Below are positions 14,061-21,579 of a stretch of DNA of 35,391 nucleotides, one piece after another; positions within the stretch are counted from its first letter, which is position 1; each line of letters starts with the position of its first letter. Both the position numbers and the translations under genes were made by a program. Source of the stretch: Verrucomicrobiota bacterium. Lineage in GTDB: Bacteria; Verrucomicrobiota; Verrucomicrobiia; Chthoniobacterales; UBA10450. The notes under the pieces were generated by a model. It was given only the letters and a program-made list of their open reading frames with translations, was not told the origin of the DNA and did not search any database. The DNA is taken from contig QHNV01000043.1 of the NCBI GenBank assembly GCA_003218535.1, positions 1 through 35,391 on the forward strand, written 5' to 3'.

Positions 14061-15848
14061 TTGATTGCTGAGCATGACATAAGTGCCGGATGCCGTGACC
14101 TGATGATAAATGTGAAAGCGTTCTGTCAGTAACTGTTTCCAGTGACTGAGACGTTCTTGCTCCACAATGAGATAGACGGCGTTGCTCCCGTCCCATTTTT
14201 CCAACACCGCATTTTCGTTTAGGAAAACATCAGCCTGGGGCTCGCCGAGTGGAGCTTCTTTCCAGCGGTTTTGATTCACAATGAAAAATTTGCGATTCAA
14301 ATAAAAGATGAGACTACTACTATCTTCGAGCGGCCCTTCAAAGAGCGCCTGGTCATTTTCATCAAGCCGCGCGTTTAGAAAACGACCCAGTTCGGCGAGT
14401 GAAAAGTAGGGTGCCATTCGCGCGACACCTTCGATCATGCCAAGCCCGGCGGGAATCATTGCAACTGTCAATACAATGGCGGCAAGTTTCTCTCGTTGCT
14501 TGAGAACAAGATAAAAGGCGATGATCGAGACCGAAACCAGTGAGCACCCCGCGATCGTAAATACGGGACGAATAATCAGCCAGGTCGAGGCCGGCATGTC
14601 GTGCAACGCTTTCCAAGCTGTCCAGCGATTGTCCATTACGCCCCAATGGCCGTTGAGTGTGTGCGCGGCATCGGAGACTAAAAAAGCCAACGCCAAGCTT
14701 ATGACCCCGGTAAGACCAGTGGCTATTACGCCCACGGCGCGCCATCTGCTAGGCATTCTGTCCCATGCTAGCACTGCCCATAGAGCCAATGCACTCCACA
14801 TACCCATCGAATAGTAATCTTGGCGTTGACCGAGAAAGAGCAGCGGCACGAAGATAATCCCGATCCAGCAAAGCAGAAGCGCGTCGGAGAATTCGATTTC
14901 ACGCGGCCGAACGAGACGTCGCCAGGCAAAAATAACACCCGGCAAGAGTGCGATCGACCACGGAAACCACCATGCTAAATGCATCAGCAGAAATTCGGAC
15001 GCTTGGACCCCTTTGAAATCGTGCGTTGCGTCGTCAAGCCCACGCAGATGGCCCAGCCATTCTGCATTGACCAGATAGCGAAAATATCCTGGGAAATGCC
15101 ATTGGACCCAGATATGCCATGGCGCAATGATCAAAAAGAAAATCGACAAATATTCCCAGCGCAGTAACGCCCTAAACCGCATCCGGGCTTCGCGATAGAA
15201 AATTGCAAGCAGGAGAAAAATCGCTGCGGGATAAAGTATGCCAAGCAAACCTTTAGTCAGGCAGGCCAGAGCGCCACAAATCCAAAAGCCTGTGAACCAG
15301 ACCGATCGATGCCGCCGATGTTGGTAACCAGAAAGCGCACAGAAGATCCCGCCTGCCAGGAATGCAGTGACAAGGGGTTCGGGCATGACGATCCGCCCCA
15401 GCAAAAACGTGCCGCAGAAGCTGAGAAAGATCATGCCTGCGACGAAGCCGCGCCTGTAACCAGCGAGCCGCTCGCCTATCAAGAAAATCAACGCAACCGA
15501 GGCGACAATCGCCAGGGCAACTGGCAAACGCGCCGCTGGGGCATGTACGCCGAAAAGCTTAAACGAAAGAATAATGAGCCAGTAGAGCAGAGGAGGTTTT
15601 TGTAAGCGCGGGATGCCGTCATTGGTAGGCAGCAGCCATTGATGCGTTTCCACCATTTCTTTGGCCGCGCCGGCATACTGTCCTTCCGTCTCGCTGTACA
15701 GGTCGCCCGAGCCGATCGTGGTGACGTGCAAAAGCGCAGCGAGCGCAACTAGAACCACAAATAGCGCGTGACGCACGGGCGGGGGTGCGAGCGCCGACGG
15801 CTCGAGAAGGGTTTCTTCTATGCTCAAAGTTCGCGTGCCAGCGGTCAT
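14055..15848 (-). CDS. ArnT/PMT-like membrane glycosyltransferase
   Basis: A 597-residue integral membrane protein of the GT-C fold (dolichyl-phosphate-mannose/undecaprenyl-phosphate sugar transferase family, including ArnT). The first luminal loop has the catalytic acidic motif GDLYSETEGQYAGAAKEM (Asp49, Glu53/Glu55), as in ArnT DEGRYAEIAREM, and LQKPPLLYWLI (LxKPPL) follows. About eleven or twelve transmembrane segments cover residues 26-430, and a soluble C-terminal domain of about 120 residues follows. The donor would be a lipid-linked sugar and the acceptor a glycolipid or protein on the outer face of the inner membrane; neither can be told from sequence. It is followed after only seven bases, upstream on the strand, by the hotdog thioesterase gene (15856-16281), so they form an operon. 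The 3' end overlaps the convergent siroheme-decarboxylase-like gene. Confidence 0.85.
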   Translation of the reverse strand: MTAGTRTLSIEETLLEPSALAPPPVRHALFVVLVALAALLHVTTIGSGDLYSETEGQYAGAAKEMVETHQWLLPTNDGIPRLQKPPLLYWLIILSFKLFGVHAPAARLPVALAIVASVALIFLIGERLAGYRRGFVAGMIFLSFCGTFLLGRIVMPEPLVTAFLAGGIFCALSGYQHRRHRSVWFTGFWICGALACLTKGLLGILYPAAIFLLLAIFYREARMRFRALLRWEYLSIFFLIIAPWHIWVQWHFPGYFRYLVNAEWLGHLRGLDDATHDFKGVQASEFLLMHLAWWFPWSIALLPGVIFAWRRLVRPREIEFSDALLLCWIGIIFVPLLFLGQRQDYYSMGMWSALALWAVLAWDRMPSRWRAVGVIATGLTGVISLALAFLVSDAAHTLNGHWGVMDNRWTAWKALHDMPASTWLIIRPVFTIAGCSLVSVSIIAFYLVLKQREKLAAIVLTVAMIPAGLGMIEGVARMAPYFSLAELGRFLNARLDENDQALFEGPLEDSSSLIFYLNRKFFIVNQNRWKEAPLGEPQADVFLNENAVLEKWDGSNAVYLIVEQERLSHWKQLLTERFHIYHQVTASGTYVMLSNQL

Positions 15849-15855
15849 CGATTCG

Positions 15856-16281
15856 TCAGCTGTTCCTTTTCAGGTTCCGATATTTCTTCCAACTCTCGGG
15901 CAACCGGAGCAACTTCCCCGTCGGCATCGCGATCAGGGCCAACGATTGCCGGCATTCAGCGATAAGCGCGTTATCTTTCGATCGAGTAATGCGAAACGCG
16001 CACCAGAAACGTGCGCGTTCTACATGATCTAGCCAGCCCTCGATGACGAGCCGATCGCTAAGTCTGGCACCACGGCAATAGGTGATCTCGGTCCGGACCA
16101 CAACGGGATAGCGTTGAGTCTCGGCCATTTCTGCAAGGGCGAGCCCGAGTTTTTCGGCAAGGAGTGTGCGCGCGATTTCAATGAAGCGCAAGTAAGCGAT
16201 ATTGGAAACGACACCACCGCAATCGGTATCGAAAAACATCACCTGGACTTCCGTGCGAATGTGAGGCGCTTTTGTATTCAC
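15856..16281 (-). CDS. YbgC/FadM-type acyl-CoA thioesterase (hotdog fold)
   Basis: A 141-residue single hotdog-domain enzyme that hydrolyses acyl-CoA thioesters. The family signature near the N-terminus is FFDTDCGGVVSNIAYLRFIE (Asp18/Asp20 before GGVV), comparable with YxDTDxxGVVYHxxYLRxFE in YbgC and 4-hydroxybenzoyl-CoA thioesterase; the usual Tyr-His pair is replaced by Ser-Asn. The central region RTEITYCRGARLSDRLVIEGW and the ending GKLLRLPESW also fit. YbgC proteins are often linked to the Tol-Pal envelope system; no tol gene is seen here. It lies seven bases upstream of the glycosyltransferase gene in one transcript. Confidence 0.87.
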   Translation of the reverse strand: MNTKAPHIRTEVQVMFFDTDCGGVVSNIAYLRFIEIARTLLAEKLGLALAEMAETQRYPVVVRTEITYCRGARLSDRLVIEGWLDHVERARFWCAFRITRSKDNALIAECRQSLALIAMPTGKLLRLPESWKKYRNLKRNS

Positions 16282-16340
16282 ATCCCTAAAGACTATTCAT
16301 GAACAAAGAGAGCATTGAAACTGAATATACCGTCGCAGCG

Positions 16341-17138
16341 CTATATGCGTTTCGCCGAAAACCGGGACGCCAAGCGCAGAATCGGCATCGGAGTGATACG
16401 GACCAAAAACATACTAAGTTTCATTGCAAAGCCAGGAATGACGAGGGGCCGGTTGGCTTCCAACGCTTGCAGCGCCTCATGTACAACCTGTTCGGGTGCA
16501 ACGTAAACTAATTCGGGCCCAGTGTCGGACGGCCCTTCCGGGCGTTTCGCGATCTCTTGGAATTCCGTATGCACCGGACCAGGACAGAGCGTGCAGACGC
16601 TCACACCAGTTTTACGGACTTCGGCACGCAGCGCTTCGGAAAAGCTTGTGACATATGCTTTACTCGCCGCGTAAACGGCAAAACCAGGCATGGGAAGAAA
16701 GCCGGCCGACGAGCTGACATTTAAGATTCCTCCCTGCTTTCGGCGGATCATCTGTGGAAGCAAATGGCGGGTGAGAGAAGTGAGCGCGACCATGTTTACC
16801 AGCATCAGCTCCTCGTTGCGTCTTGCATCCGAAGTCACAAACGAACCAATGTCGCCCAGTCCAGCGTTGTTGATCAAGAGATCGACATTGATTTCTTCGC
16901 GATCGAGCCAGGCCATTAGTTCCTTAAGTTGCGCCGGATCAGCTAGGTCGGTTTCTCGCACGTGAACAACGGGATTTGGATGCTTCTGTCTTAATTCGTC
17001 GCGTAGCTCATTTAATTTTTGCTCGCGTCGCGCTACTAAAATGAGCGATCGCGCCCGGCCGGCGAGTTGCCGCGCGAATTCGCGGCCGATTCCGGCAGAA
17101 GCCCCGGTGATGAGTGCGCTGCATCCTTCGAGTGTCAT
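16341..17138 (-). CDS. Short-chain dehydrogenase/reductase
   Basis: A 265-residue classical SDR oxidoreductase. The Rossmann cofactor motif TGASAGIG is at 11-18, an Arg-rich end of strand two (VARREQKL) suggests NADP(H), NNAG is at 90-93, and the catalytic Ser-Tyr-Lys are SSS at 142-144 and YAASK at 156-160. The motif CPGPVHTEF follows. The C-terminus (about 235-265) is hydrophobic and basic (MKLSMFLVRITPMPILRLASRFSAKRI), typical of the DltE/YohF-like sub-family, and may touch the membrane. The substrate is unknown. It stands apart from its neighbours: a gap of about 60 bp before the thioesterase gene start and a repeat-bearing gap of about 85 bp upstream. Confidence 0.9.
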   Translation of the reverse strand: MTLEGCSALITGASAGIGREFARQLAGRARSLILVARREQKLNELRDELRQKHPNPVVHVRETDLADPAQLKELMAWLDREEINVDLLINNAGLGDIGSFVTSDARRNEELMLVNMVALTSLTRHLLPQMIRRKQGGILNVSSSAGFLPMPGFAVYAASKAYVTSFSEALRAEVRKTGVSVCTLCPGPVHTEFQEIAKRPEGPSDTGPELVYVAPEQVVHEALQALEANRPLVIPGFAMKLSMFLVRITPMPILRLASRFSAKRI

Positions 17139-17152
17139 CTTGTAATTTTAAT

Positions 17153-17190
17153 GGAGCTGCAAGCTCCTGCGAGCTTGGAGCGTCAACTCC
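17153..17190. repeat. GC-rich palindromic intergenic element
   Basis: A perfect GGAGCT-GCA-AGCTCC inverted repeat (17153-17167) is followed at once by GCGAGCTTGGAGCG and GGAGCGTCAACTCC, so that several alternative hairpins share the same GAGCT/AGCTC core. It lies between the SDR gene start and the end of the RsuA/RluB gene. It has no T run, so it is not a simple terminator; it looks like a dispersed genome repeat, though only one copy is in this window. Confidence 0.45.
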
Positions 17191-17222
17191 GGGTCGTAGA
17201 CCGCAGAATTCCAACCGCCATC

Positions 17223-17912
17223 TCACGCATCATGTAGTAATGCAATCTCCCGTTTGCTTAGGACGCGCCAATGGCTGCGTGGTAAATCCCCAAGACGCAG
17301 GTTTGCGATTCGAATACGCACAAGATGTTTCACTCGATACCCGACCGCTTCAAACATGCGACGAATCTGCCGGTTAATTCCTTGTCTTAAAACCACCTGA
17401 AGGCGCGTCGGTGTCAGCGAGCGAAGCCGCTCGATGCGCGCACGTTTTCCATCGAGAAAAATTCCGTTTAGCAAGTTCGGTCCCAGCTCGCGGTCCCAAG
17501 CCCGATCCAGCGTCACCTCGTATTCCTTGTCGATCTTGTAGCCCGGATGGGTGAGTTTTTGAGCGAGATCGCCGTCATTGGTAAGGAGAAGCAGGCCTTC
17601 GCTTTGCGCGTCGAGACGCCCAATGCTGAAAAGGCGTGAGAATTTTTGCGGAAGAAGATCGAAAATGGTGTTACGGACATGCACGTCTTGTCGGGTCGAA
17701 ACGAAACCGGCCGGTTTATACAACATGATTGTGAGCGGCGGTTGGGCAGACAGAAGTTTGCCGTCAACCTTTACGTGGTCGCGCGCCGTCGGTTGTGCAC
17801 TGAAGTTCGTGCAAATTTTGCCGTTAATGGTAACTCGACCTGCGGCAATAAGCTCATCGCAATAACGCCGCGAACCAACGCCTGCGGCTGCGAGGAAACG
17901 ATTCAGGCGCAT
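17223..17912 (-). CDS. RsuA/RluB/E/F-family pseudouridine synthase
   Basis: A 230-residue enzyme that isomerises a uridine in ribosomal RNA to pseudouridine. The start ATG at 17912 gives MRLNRFLAAAGVGSRR, the normal opening of the S4 RNA-binding domain (RLNRFLAAAGVGSRRYCDELI...GRVTINGK, residues 1-40); a longer reading to 17972 adds 20 unlikely residues. The catalytic motif GRLDAQSEGLLLLTNDG contains the essential Asp of the family, followed by LAQKLTHPGYKIDKEY, and the closing RQGINRQIRRMFEAVGYRVKHLVRIRI is typical of RluB/RsuA. The sequence alone does not separate 16S (RsuA) from 23S (RluB) specificity. It lies 82 bp downstream of the small basic protein gene on the same strand, so translation-related genes are together here. 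Confidence 0.9.
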   Translation of the reverse strand: MRLNRFLAAAGVGSRRYCDELIAAGRVTINGKICTNFSAQPTARDHVKVDGKLLSAQPPLTIMLYKPAGFVSTRQDVHVRNTIFDLLPQKFSRLFSIGRLDAQSEGLLLLTNDGDLAQKLTHPGYKIDKEYEVTLDRAWDRELGPNLLNGIFLDGKRARIERLRSLTPTRLQVVLRQGINRQIRRMFEAVGYRVKHLVRIRIANLRLGDLPRSHWRVLSKREIALLHDA

Positions 17913-17994
17913 CCAAGAATGTGACCAGTGAACTGCCCCAACGGTGGACGGGTGCCGCCGATGGTTCGTCACTGGTCGCTCTTGCGGGCCAAGC

Positions 17995-18150
17995 CTATGC
18001 TTCCGGCTTGGTTTTGGGGAGGCCGATAACTTTGCTGTCGTCTTTCCATTGGCCGCGCTTTTTGAGGAGCTCGACGCGCTCGAAGCGCTTTACGACATTG
18101 CGCTTGGCGGCAATCGTGCTCGACCCTTTTAAACTGCGATGTTGCGACAT
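17995..18150 (-). CDS. Verrucomicrobia/Chlamydiae-type small basic protein
   Basis: A 51-residue, very basic peptide missed by ordinary length cut-offs. It starts MSQHRSLKGSSTIAAKRNVV, continues KRFERVELLKKRGQWKDD and ends VIGLPKTKPEA. It matches the small basic protein family known from Verrucomicrobia and Chlamydiae, whose pattern is SLK-x8-KRNVLKRxERI-x2-L-x2-(G/R)-x-W-x-(D/E)-x3-(V/I)-x-GLPK; I recall this family as described by TIGRFAMs and possibly ribosome-linked, but its function is not established. The ATG at 18150 has a GGAG ribosome-binding site nine bases upstream (18160-18165 region). It lies 55 bp downstream of birA and upstream of the pseudouridine synthase gene, all on the minus strand. 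It is the best taxonomic marker in the window. Confidence 0.85.
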   Translation of the reverse strand: MSQHRSLKGSSTIAAKRNVVKRFERVELLKKRGQWKDDSKVIGLPKTKPEA

Positions 18151-18205
18151 AAAAATGCTCCGGTGTGGAAAAGAAGCCGGCACATTAATCGCTGACTTGA
18201 ATTTT

Positions 18206-18832
18206 TCAAATCGACGCTCCGAAGCATTCTTCATATCGTCGATCAAGATCACGCAAGACCGCGACCGCGAACCGCTGGCGATCCACGTGCCGATCCAAGG
18301 CGATTGCCAGCGAAATTGCCCGCTCTCGCAATCCTGGCGGAAAGTCTTCGAGCGTGTGATTGACGTTGATCCCGATACCCACGATAGCCAGATGCGGGCT
18401 TTTCCCGCGGGCGCGCATCTCGACGAGAACGCCCGCAATTTTGCGGGCATGAATCTGTACGTCGTTAGGCAATTTAATCGTGGATTCGAGTGAAAATTCG
18501 TTTCGTATCGCGTTAGAAATGGATTTTGCCGCCCATGTCATAAGCCGCGGCGATTCGCTGAGCTCAATCTTAGGACGCAACAGGATGGAAAACCAAAGTC
18601 CTTTACCAACAGCGGATTCCCACCGATTTCTGCGTTGCCCGCGCCCAGCGGTTTGATGTTCGGCAAACACAACCAAGCCTTCCTTGAAACTTGGCAGCGC
18701 GATTTCCAAGATCGCGTCGTTAGTAGAACCGGTTTCGTCGAGCACGATGATCTGCCGGCCAACGACAACTCGGCCAAGATCGGCTTCCATCTCGTGAGCG
18801 ACCAACCGATCCGCTACCTCATCTGGGCACAT
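18206..18832 (-). CDS. birA: Biotin--[acetyl-CoA-carboxylase] ligase (BirA), monofunctional
   Basis: Activates biotin to biotinyl-AMP and attaches it to the lysine of biotin carboxyl carrier protein. 208 residues, catalytic domain only: ETGSTNDA at 33-40, the biotinyl-AMP loop GRGQRRNRW at 63-71, KLPND at 120-124 (usually KWPND), the catalytic region KIAGVLVE at 131-138 and GIGINVN. The N-terminal DNA-binding helix-turn-helix of E. coli BirA and most of the C-terminal SH3-like domain are missing, so it cannot act as the bio-operon repressor. The start overlaps the end of nadC by 14 bases, so the two are translationally coupled. The small basic protein gene follows. Confidence 0.9.
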   Translation of the reverse strand: MCPDEVADRLVAHEMEADLGRVVVGRQIIVLDETGSTNDAILEIALPSFKEGLVVFAEHQTAGRGQRRNRWESAVGKGLWFSILLRPKIELSESPRLMTWAAKSISNAIRNEFSLESTIKLPNDVQIHARKIAGVLVEMRARGKSPHLAIVGIGINVNHTLEDFPPGLRERAISLAIALDRHVDRQRFAVAVLRDLDRRYEECFGASI

Positions 18833-19667
18833 GGGTCATTTCCAAGCCGATGTCGATTGCGCGGGCAGCATTCGTGAGGCTGCCTACCGAGATGTAATCT
18901 ACTCCCGTGGCCGCGATGCGGTTGACGTTCCTCAGCGTGATGCCGCCACTCGCTTCGAATTGAACGTTGCCTCTTTGCAGCGCAACGGCCTCCCGAATTT
19001 GCGTCGGCGTCATGTTGTCGAGCAGGATCACGTCTATGCCTTCAATTTCGACAAAAGCACGAACTTGTTCCAGATCCTCCGCCTCGACTTCGATGCGGAT
19101 GTTTGGGCGGTCCCGGCGGAGTTGCTTGATTCGCTCGGCAAAAGAAGAGAGCCCCTCGAAGGTTGCCAGGTGATTGTCTTTTACTAGCACCATATCATAC
19201 AGACCAAAGCGGTGATTGCCGCCACCCCCGGCCAGCACCGCGGCTTTTTCCAATGCTCGCAGCCCGGGAGTAGTTTTTCGTGTATCGAGAATCTTGGTGG
19301 TGTAGTTTCCAATGGCATCGACAAATTGACGTGTGAGCGTTGCGATGCCGCAGAGGCGCTGTAGGAAATTAAGTGCAACGCGTTCGCCGTTTAGGATGGA
19401 ACGCGCCAGACCGCGCACCTCGATGATCGTATCGCCCGCCGCGGCTTCTTCGCCGTCGGGGCGTAGAATTTGCGTATCAATAGAGGGATCGACCTGCCGG
19501 AAGACTTCCGCAACCATACCCGTGCCTGCGACAATGGCTTTTTCACGCGCAACGATGCGCCCGCTGGCGTGCAATGTATCCGGCACGAAAAACTCGCTCG
19601 TGACGTCCCCGTCGCCGAGGTCTTCTTTGAGCGCGGCAGCGATTGGATCGTAGCGGAGGTGCTTCAT
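18819..19667 (-). CDS. nadC: Nicotinate-nucleotide pyrophosphorylase (NadC)
   Basis: Makes nicotinate mononucleotide from quinolinate and PRPP in NAD synthesis. With the ATG at 19667 it has 282 residues and starts MKHLRYDPIAAALKEDLGDGDVTS, the normal family opening; a longer start at 19724 adds 19 unlikely residues. Key signatures: LNFLQRLCGIATLT, KILDTRKTTPGLR(A)LEK with the substrate-binding Arg/Lys, GGGGNHRFGLYDMVLVKDNH, EVEAEDLEQ, ILLDNM and EASGGITLRNV, GVDYISVGSLTNAA. Full length. It is the first gene of a minus-strand unit nadC-birA-small basic protein, with a 300 bp upstream region carrying a perfect inverted repeat at 19852-19865. No nadA or nadB is seen. Confidence 0.95.
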   Translation of the reverse strand: MKHLRYDPIAAALKEDLGDGDVTSEFFVPDTLHASGRIVAREKAIVAGTGMVAEVFRQVDPSIDTQILRPDGEEAAAGDTIIEVRGLARSILNGERVALNFLQRLCGIATLTRQFVDAIGNYTTKILDTRKTTPGLRALEKAAVLAGGGGNHRFGLYDMVLVKDNHLATFEGLSSFAERIKQLRRDRPNIRIEVEAEDLEQVRAFVEIEGIDVILLDNMTPTQIREAVALQRGNVQFEASGGITLRNVNRIAATGVDYISVGSLTNAARAIDIGLEMTHVPR

Positions 19668-19851
19668 GGTAGTCCGATCGGGCTTTGGCTTGGTAAACAA
19701 TCTGCCACGCATGTAAGTTTTCACATTGGCGTGTCGCCCGCCACGATAAATGCGAATACCAGCCTAGGGCGACTAACAAGAAAAAGATCCGGGCAGTGCA
19801 CGCTAAGGAGAAACAACGAATATAAGGAACACGTGCAACCGCCCGAATCGC

Positions 19852-19865
19852 CTTAACCTGTTAAG
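19852..19865. promoter_or_regulatory. Perfect inverted repeat upstream of nadC
   Basis: CTTAAC-CT-GTTAAG, six-base arms with a two-base centre, lies about 185 bp upstream of the nadC start in the gap between it and the end of the exonuclease gene. A second one, TACGAA-AAA-TTCGTA, follows at 19902-19916. The first has operator-like symmetry, but I cannot link it to a known regulator; chance is possible at this length. Confidence 0.25.
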
Positions 19866-19966
19866 TTGGACAGCGGGTCGTGCGCCACGTTCGAACTTTT
19901 TTACGAAAAATTCGTATCCTGTAATGGATCCCCGCCACTCCACAGCGCAGCGAAGGCGCGCCGCCG

Positions 19967-20893
19967 CTATAAAAGAGCGCCCTGCGCAACCGCTCCGGCT
20001 CGAGCTGCCTCCTCCCGGACCTCTTGGAGCAGCGATTTGAATTCGCATTTCTCCAGTGCGGCGATCAGATTGGGGTAATCCGGCTTAATCCGAAGATCGT
20101 CGATTGCCATGGGCAAATCGAGATGGCAATCCAGATCGACCATCTTCCGGTTTTGCAAAACCTGCTCGCGAGCGTTGGCGAGCTTTTCTCGGGTACGTGG
20201 GCTTTTCACCTTATCGACGTTAGCCAGCAACTGTTCCAGCCCGCCAAATTCGCGAATCAACGCCGCCGCAGTTTTTCGGCCGAGGCCGACTCCGGGAATA
20301 TTATCGACCGTGTCGCCGCTCAAAGCGAGGACGTCGCCGATGAGCTTCGGAGGAACGTCCCACTTTGCCGTCACTTCCTGCTCGCCGAGCAAGGCAAATG
20401 CGTCTTTCGGCGATGGAAGATCGGTTTTGGCTGTTGTATAAACTTTCACGCAAGGGCCGACAAGCTGATAGAGATCCTTGTCATTGGTCGCGAGCACCAC
20501 TTGCATTCCGGCGCGCTTGCAGGCGGCAATGGCATAACAGCCCATCAGATCATCAGCCTCAGTATTGGGCAGGGAAATATTTTTGAACCCAAGCGGCGGA
20601 GTCAGCGTTTCCTGAATGAAATCGAGCTGCGGAACCATCGGCTTCGGCATTTCTTTGCGCGTTTCCTTGTAAGCCGGCTGCAATTTCACTCGCCGCTCTG
20701 GTATGCCCTCGTCCCAAAACACCGCGCCCAACTCTGGCTGGAGATGCTTGAGCATCAACCGCAGCGTTTTGGTAAACCCGAAAATCGCGTTCGTCGGTTC
20801 TCCACCCGAGTTGGAGAGATTCGGGATCGCAAAAAACGAACGATAAACGTAGTAATGACCGTCGATCAGAAGAAGCTTCACAGCCTGGAACAT
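19967..20893 (-). CDS. Stand-alone 5'-3' exonuclease (PolA N-terminal domain family)
   Basis: A metal-dependent flap/5'-3' exonuclease of the same family as the N-terminal domain of DNA polymerase I and Xni/ExoIX. With the ATG at 20893 it has 308 residues, starting MFQAVKLLLIDGHYYVYRSFFAIP; TTG at 20917 would add eight residues read through a palindrome. Metal-ligand motifs are present: LLIDGH, FWDEG, NTEADDLMG and ATNDKDLYQLV, then the helix-hairpin-helix DNA-binding motif DTVDNIPGVGLGRKTAAALIREFGG. There are no polymerase or proofreading domains, and the protein ends with the end of the exonuclease domain; a separate polA is expected elsewhere. It is separated from nadC and from thiS by gaps of about 300-400 bp, so it is probably transcribed on its own. 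Confidence 0.9.
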   Translation of the reverse strand: MFQAVKLLLIDGHYYVYRSFFAIPNLSNSGGEPTNAIFGFTKTLRLMLKHLQPELGAVFWDEGIPERRVKLQPAYKETRKEMPKPMVPQLDFIQETLTPPLGFKNISLPNTEADDLMGCYAIAACKRAGMQVVLATNDKDLYQLVGPCVKVYTTAKTDLPSPKDAFALLGEQEVTAKWDVPPKLIGDVLALSGDTVDNIPGVGLGRKTAAALIREFGGLEQLLANVDKVKSPRTREKLANAREQVLQNRKMVDLDCHLDLPMAIDDLRIKPDYPNLIAALEKCEFKSLLQEVREEAARAGAVAQGALL

Positions 20894-20910
20894 AGGCGTC
20901 CGCGCCTGTG
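20891..20910. repeat. Palindromic element over the exonuclease start codon
   Basis: CATAGGCG-TCCG-CGCCTGTG: eight-base arms with one T-G wobble and a four-base loop. The start codon (CAT on the plus strand) is the outer edge of the left arm. GGCGTCC/GGACGCC palindromes of this kind are repeated in many soil verrucomicrobial genomes, which is the reason for calling it a repeat; only one copy is visible here. In the RNA it would fold the region just before the start codon. Confidence 0.45.
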
Positions 20911-20917
20911 CGGCCAA

Positions 20918-21325
20918 ACGGACATTTTAGCAAACCAGGTCTGTTCGTCGCTGGAGCCATTCAGGGGATTGCCGAATGGCCGGCCTGCAGATCCCAAGCG
21001 CCTTTTGAGGAGCTTTACGATAGACGAAAGGAAGAACGAATAATCTGAGTCAAGATAGCCGCGCAGATGGGAGGAAGGAGCCACCCGAACAAAAACAGAC
21101 GCAACGGTCCAATCCGCCGGGAGAAGACTGACACCGATGAGGCAAAAAACACGAAAAGGAATGTTAGGAATAGAAAGTGCGGCGACGATTTTCGAAGCGC
21201 GAACCACACGAGAAAGCCCAACTAGACCTACATCGGAATCAACCAGCGGATGTTCTCAGGTGCGATAACTTTGCCAATCTAAAGTCTTCGAATGTATTTC
21301 CGAATCCATCGGATCTCATTCGATT
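20918..21325. other. 408 bp between the exonuclease gene and thiS
   Basis: No full gene. It holds a hydrophobic 68-codon minus-strand ORF (21015-21221, listed separately), which looks like either a very small membrane protein or a decayed gene. Nothing like a thiG gene, tRNA or clear terminator is seen. Confidence 0.5.
21015..21278 (-). pseudogene. Possible decayed two-helix membrane protein gene
   Basis: The open part (TTG at 21221 to 21015, 68 residues) encodes two convincing membrane segments (FLFLTFLFVFFASSVSVFS and PLRLFLFGWLLPPICAAIL) separated by RRIG. Upstream in the same frame the sequence keeps looking like protein (GKVIAPENIRWLIPM, 21231-21275) but is interrupted by two TAG codons at 21228-21230 and 21222-21224. 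If both were TGG, the junction would read WLIPMWVWLGFLVWF, a natural membrane-protein sequence, so two G-to-A changes would explain a loss of the gene. Alternatively the short TTG-started ORF is real. No family is recognised. Confidence 0.35.
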
Positions 21326-21529
21326 TCACCCTCCAGCGACGACGCGAATGAATTCTATGCGGTCGCCTTCGGACAATAGTCGTTCCGCCCATTCGTGTCG
21401 ATGCACAGCGAGGCCGTTGTGTTCTACTAAAATGGATTGTGGCGACAATTGGTAATGGTCGATTAGCTCCGCGATCGTTTTTGCTTCGCGTGTATCAACT
21501 GATTCGCCATTGAGCGAGATTTTCATCAT
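21326..21529 (-). CDS. thiS: Sulfur carrier protein ThiS
   Basis: The ubiquitin-like sulfur carrier for the thiazole half of thiamine. 67 residues (or 66 if the second Met is used), starting MMKISLNGESVDTREAKTIAELI and ending with the required C-terminal Gly-Gly (RVVAGG), which is adenylated and then turned into a thiocarboxylate. It lies 50 bp downstream of thiH on the same strand, and should be co-transcribed with it. The usual partner thiG (thiazole synthase) is not next to it; the following 400 bp contain no gene of that size. Confidence 0.93.
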   Translation of the reverse strand: MMKISLNGESVDTREAKTIAELIDHYQLSPQSILVEHNGLAVHRHEWAERLLSEGDRIEFIRVVAGG

Positions 21530-21579
21530 CTAAGGCTCCTGCCCTCGATGGTTGGAGACTGCCACTACAGCTGAAATCT

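Noticed and set aside
17921-18493. Plus-strand open frame of 190 codons antisense to birA and the small basic protein
   Set aside because: Both minus-strand genes match known families; the antisense product has no recognisable domain.
19900-19920. Terminator-like TACGAA/TTCGTA hairpin between the exonuclease and nadC
   Set aside because: The T run lies on the wrong side for a plus-strand terminator and the minus strand has no T run after the stem.
20024-21043. Long plus-strand open frame of 339 codons
   Set aside because: Lies antisense to the 5'-3' exonuclease gene, which has clear family motifs; the plus-strand product is basic, with no recognisable motif.
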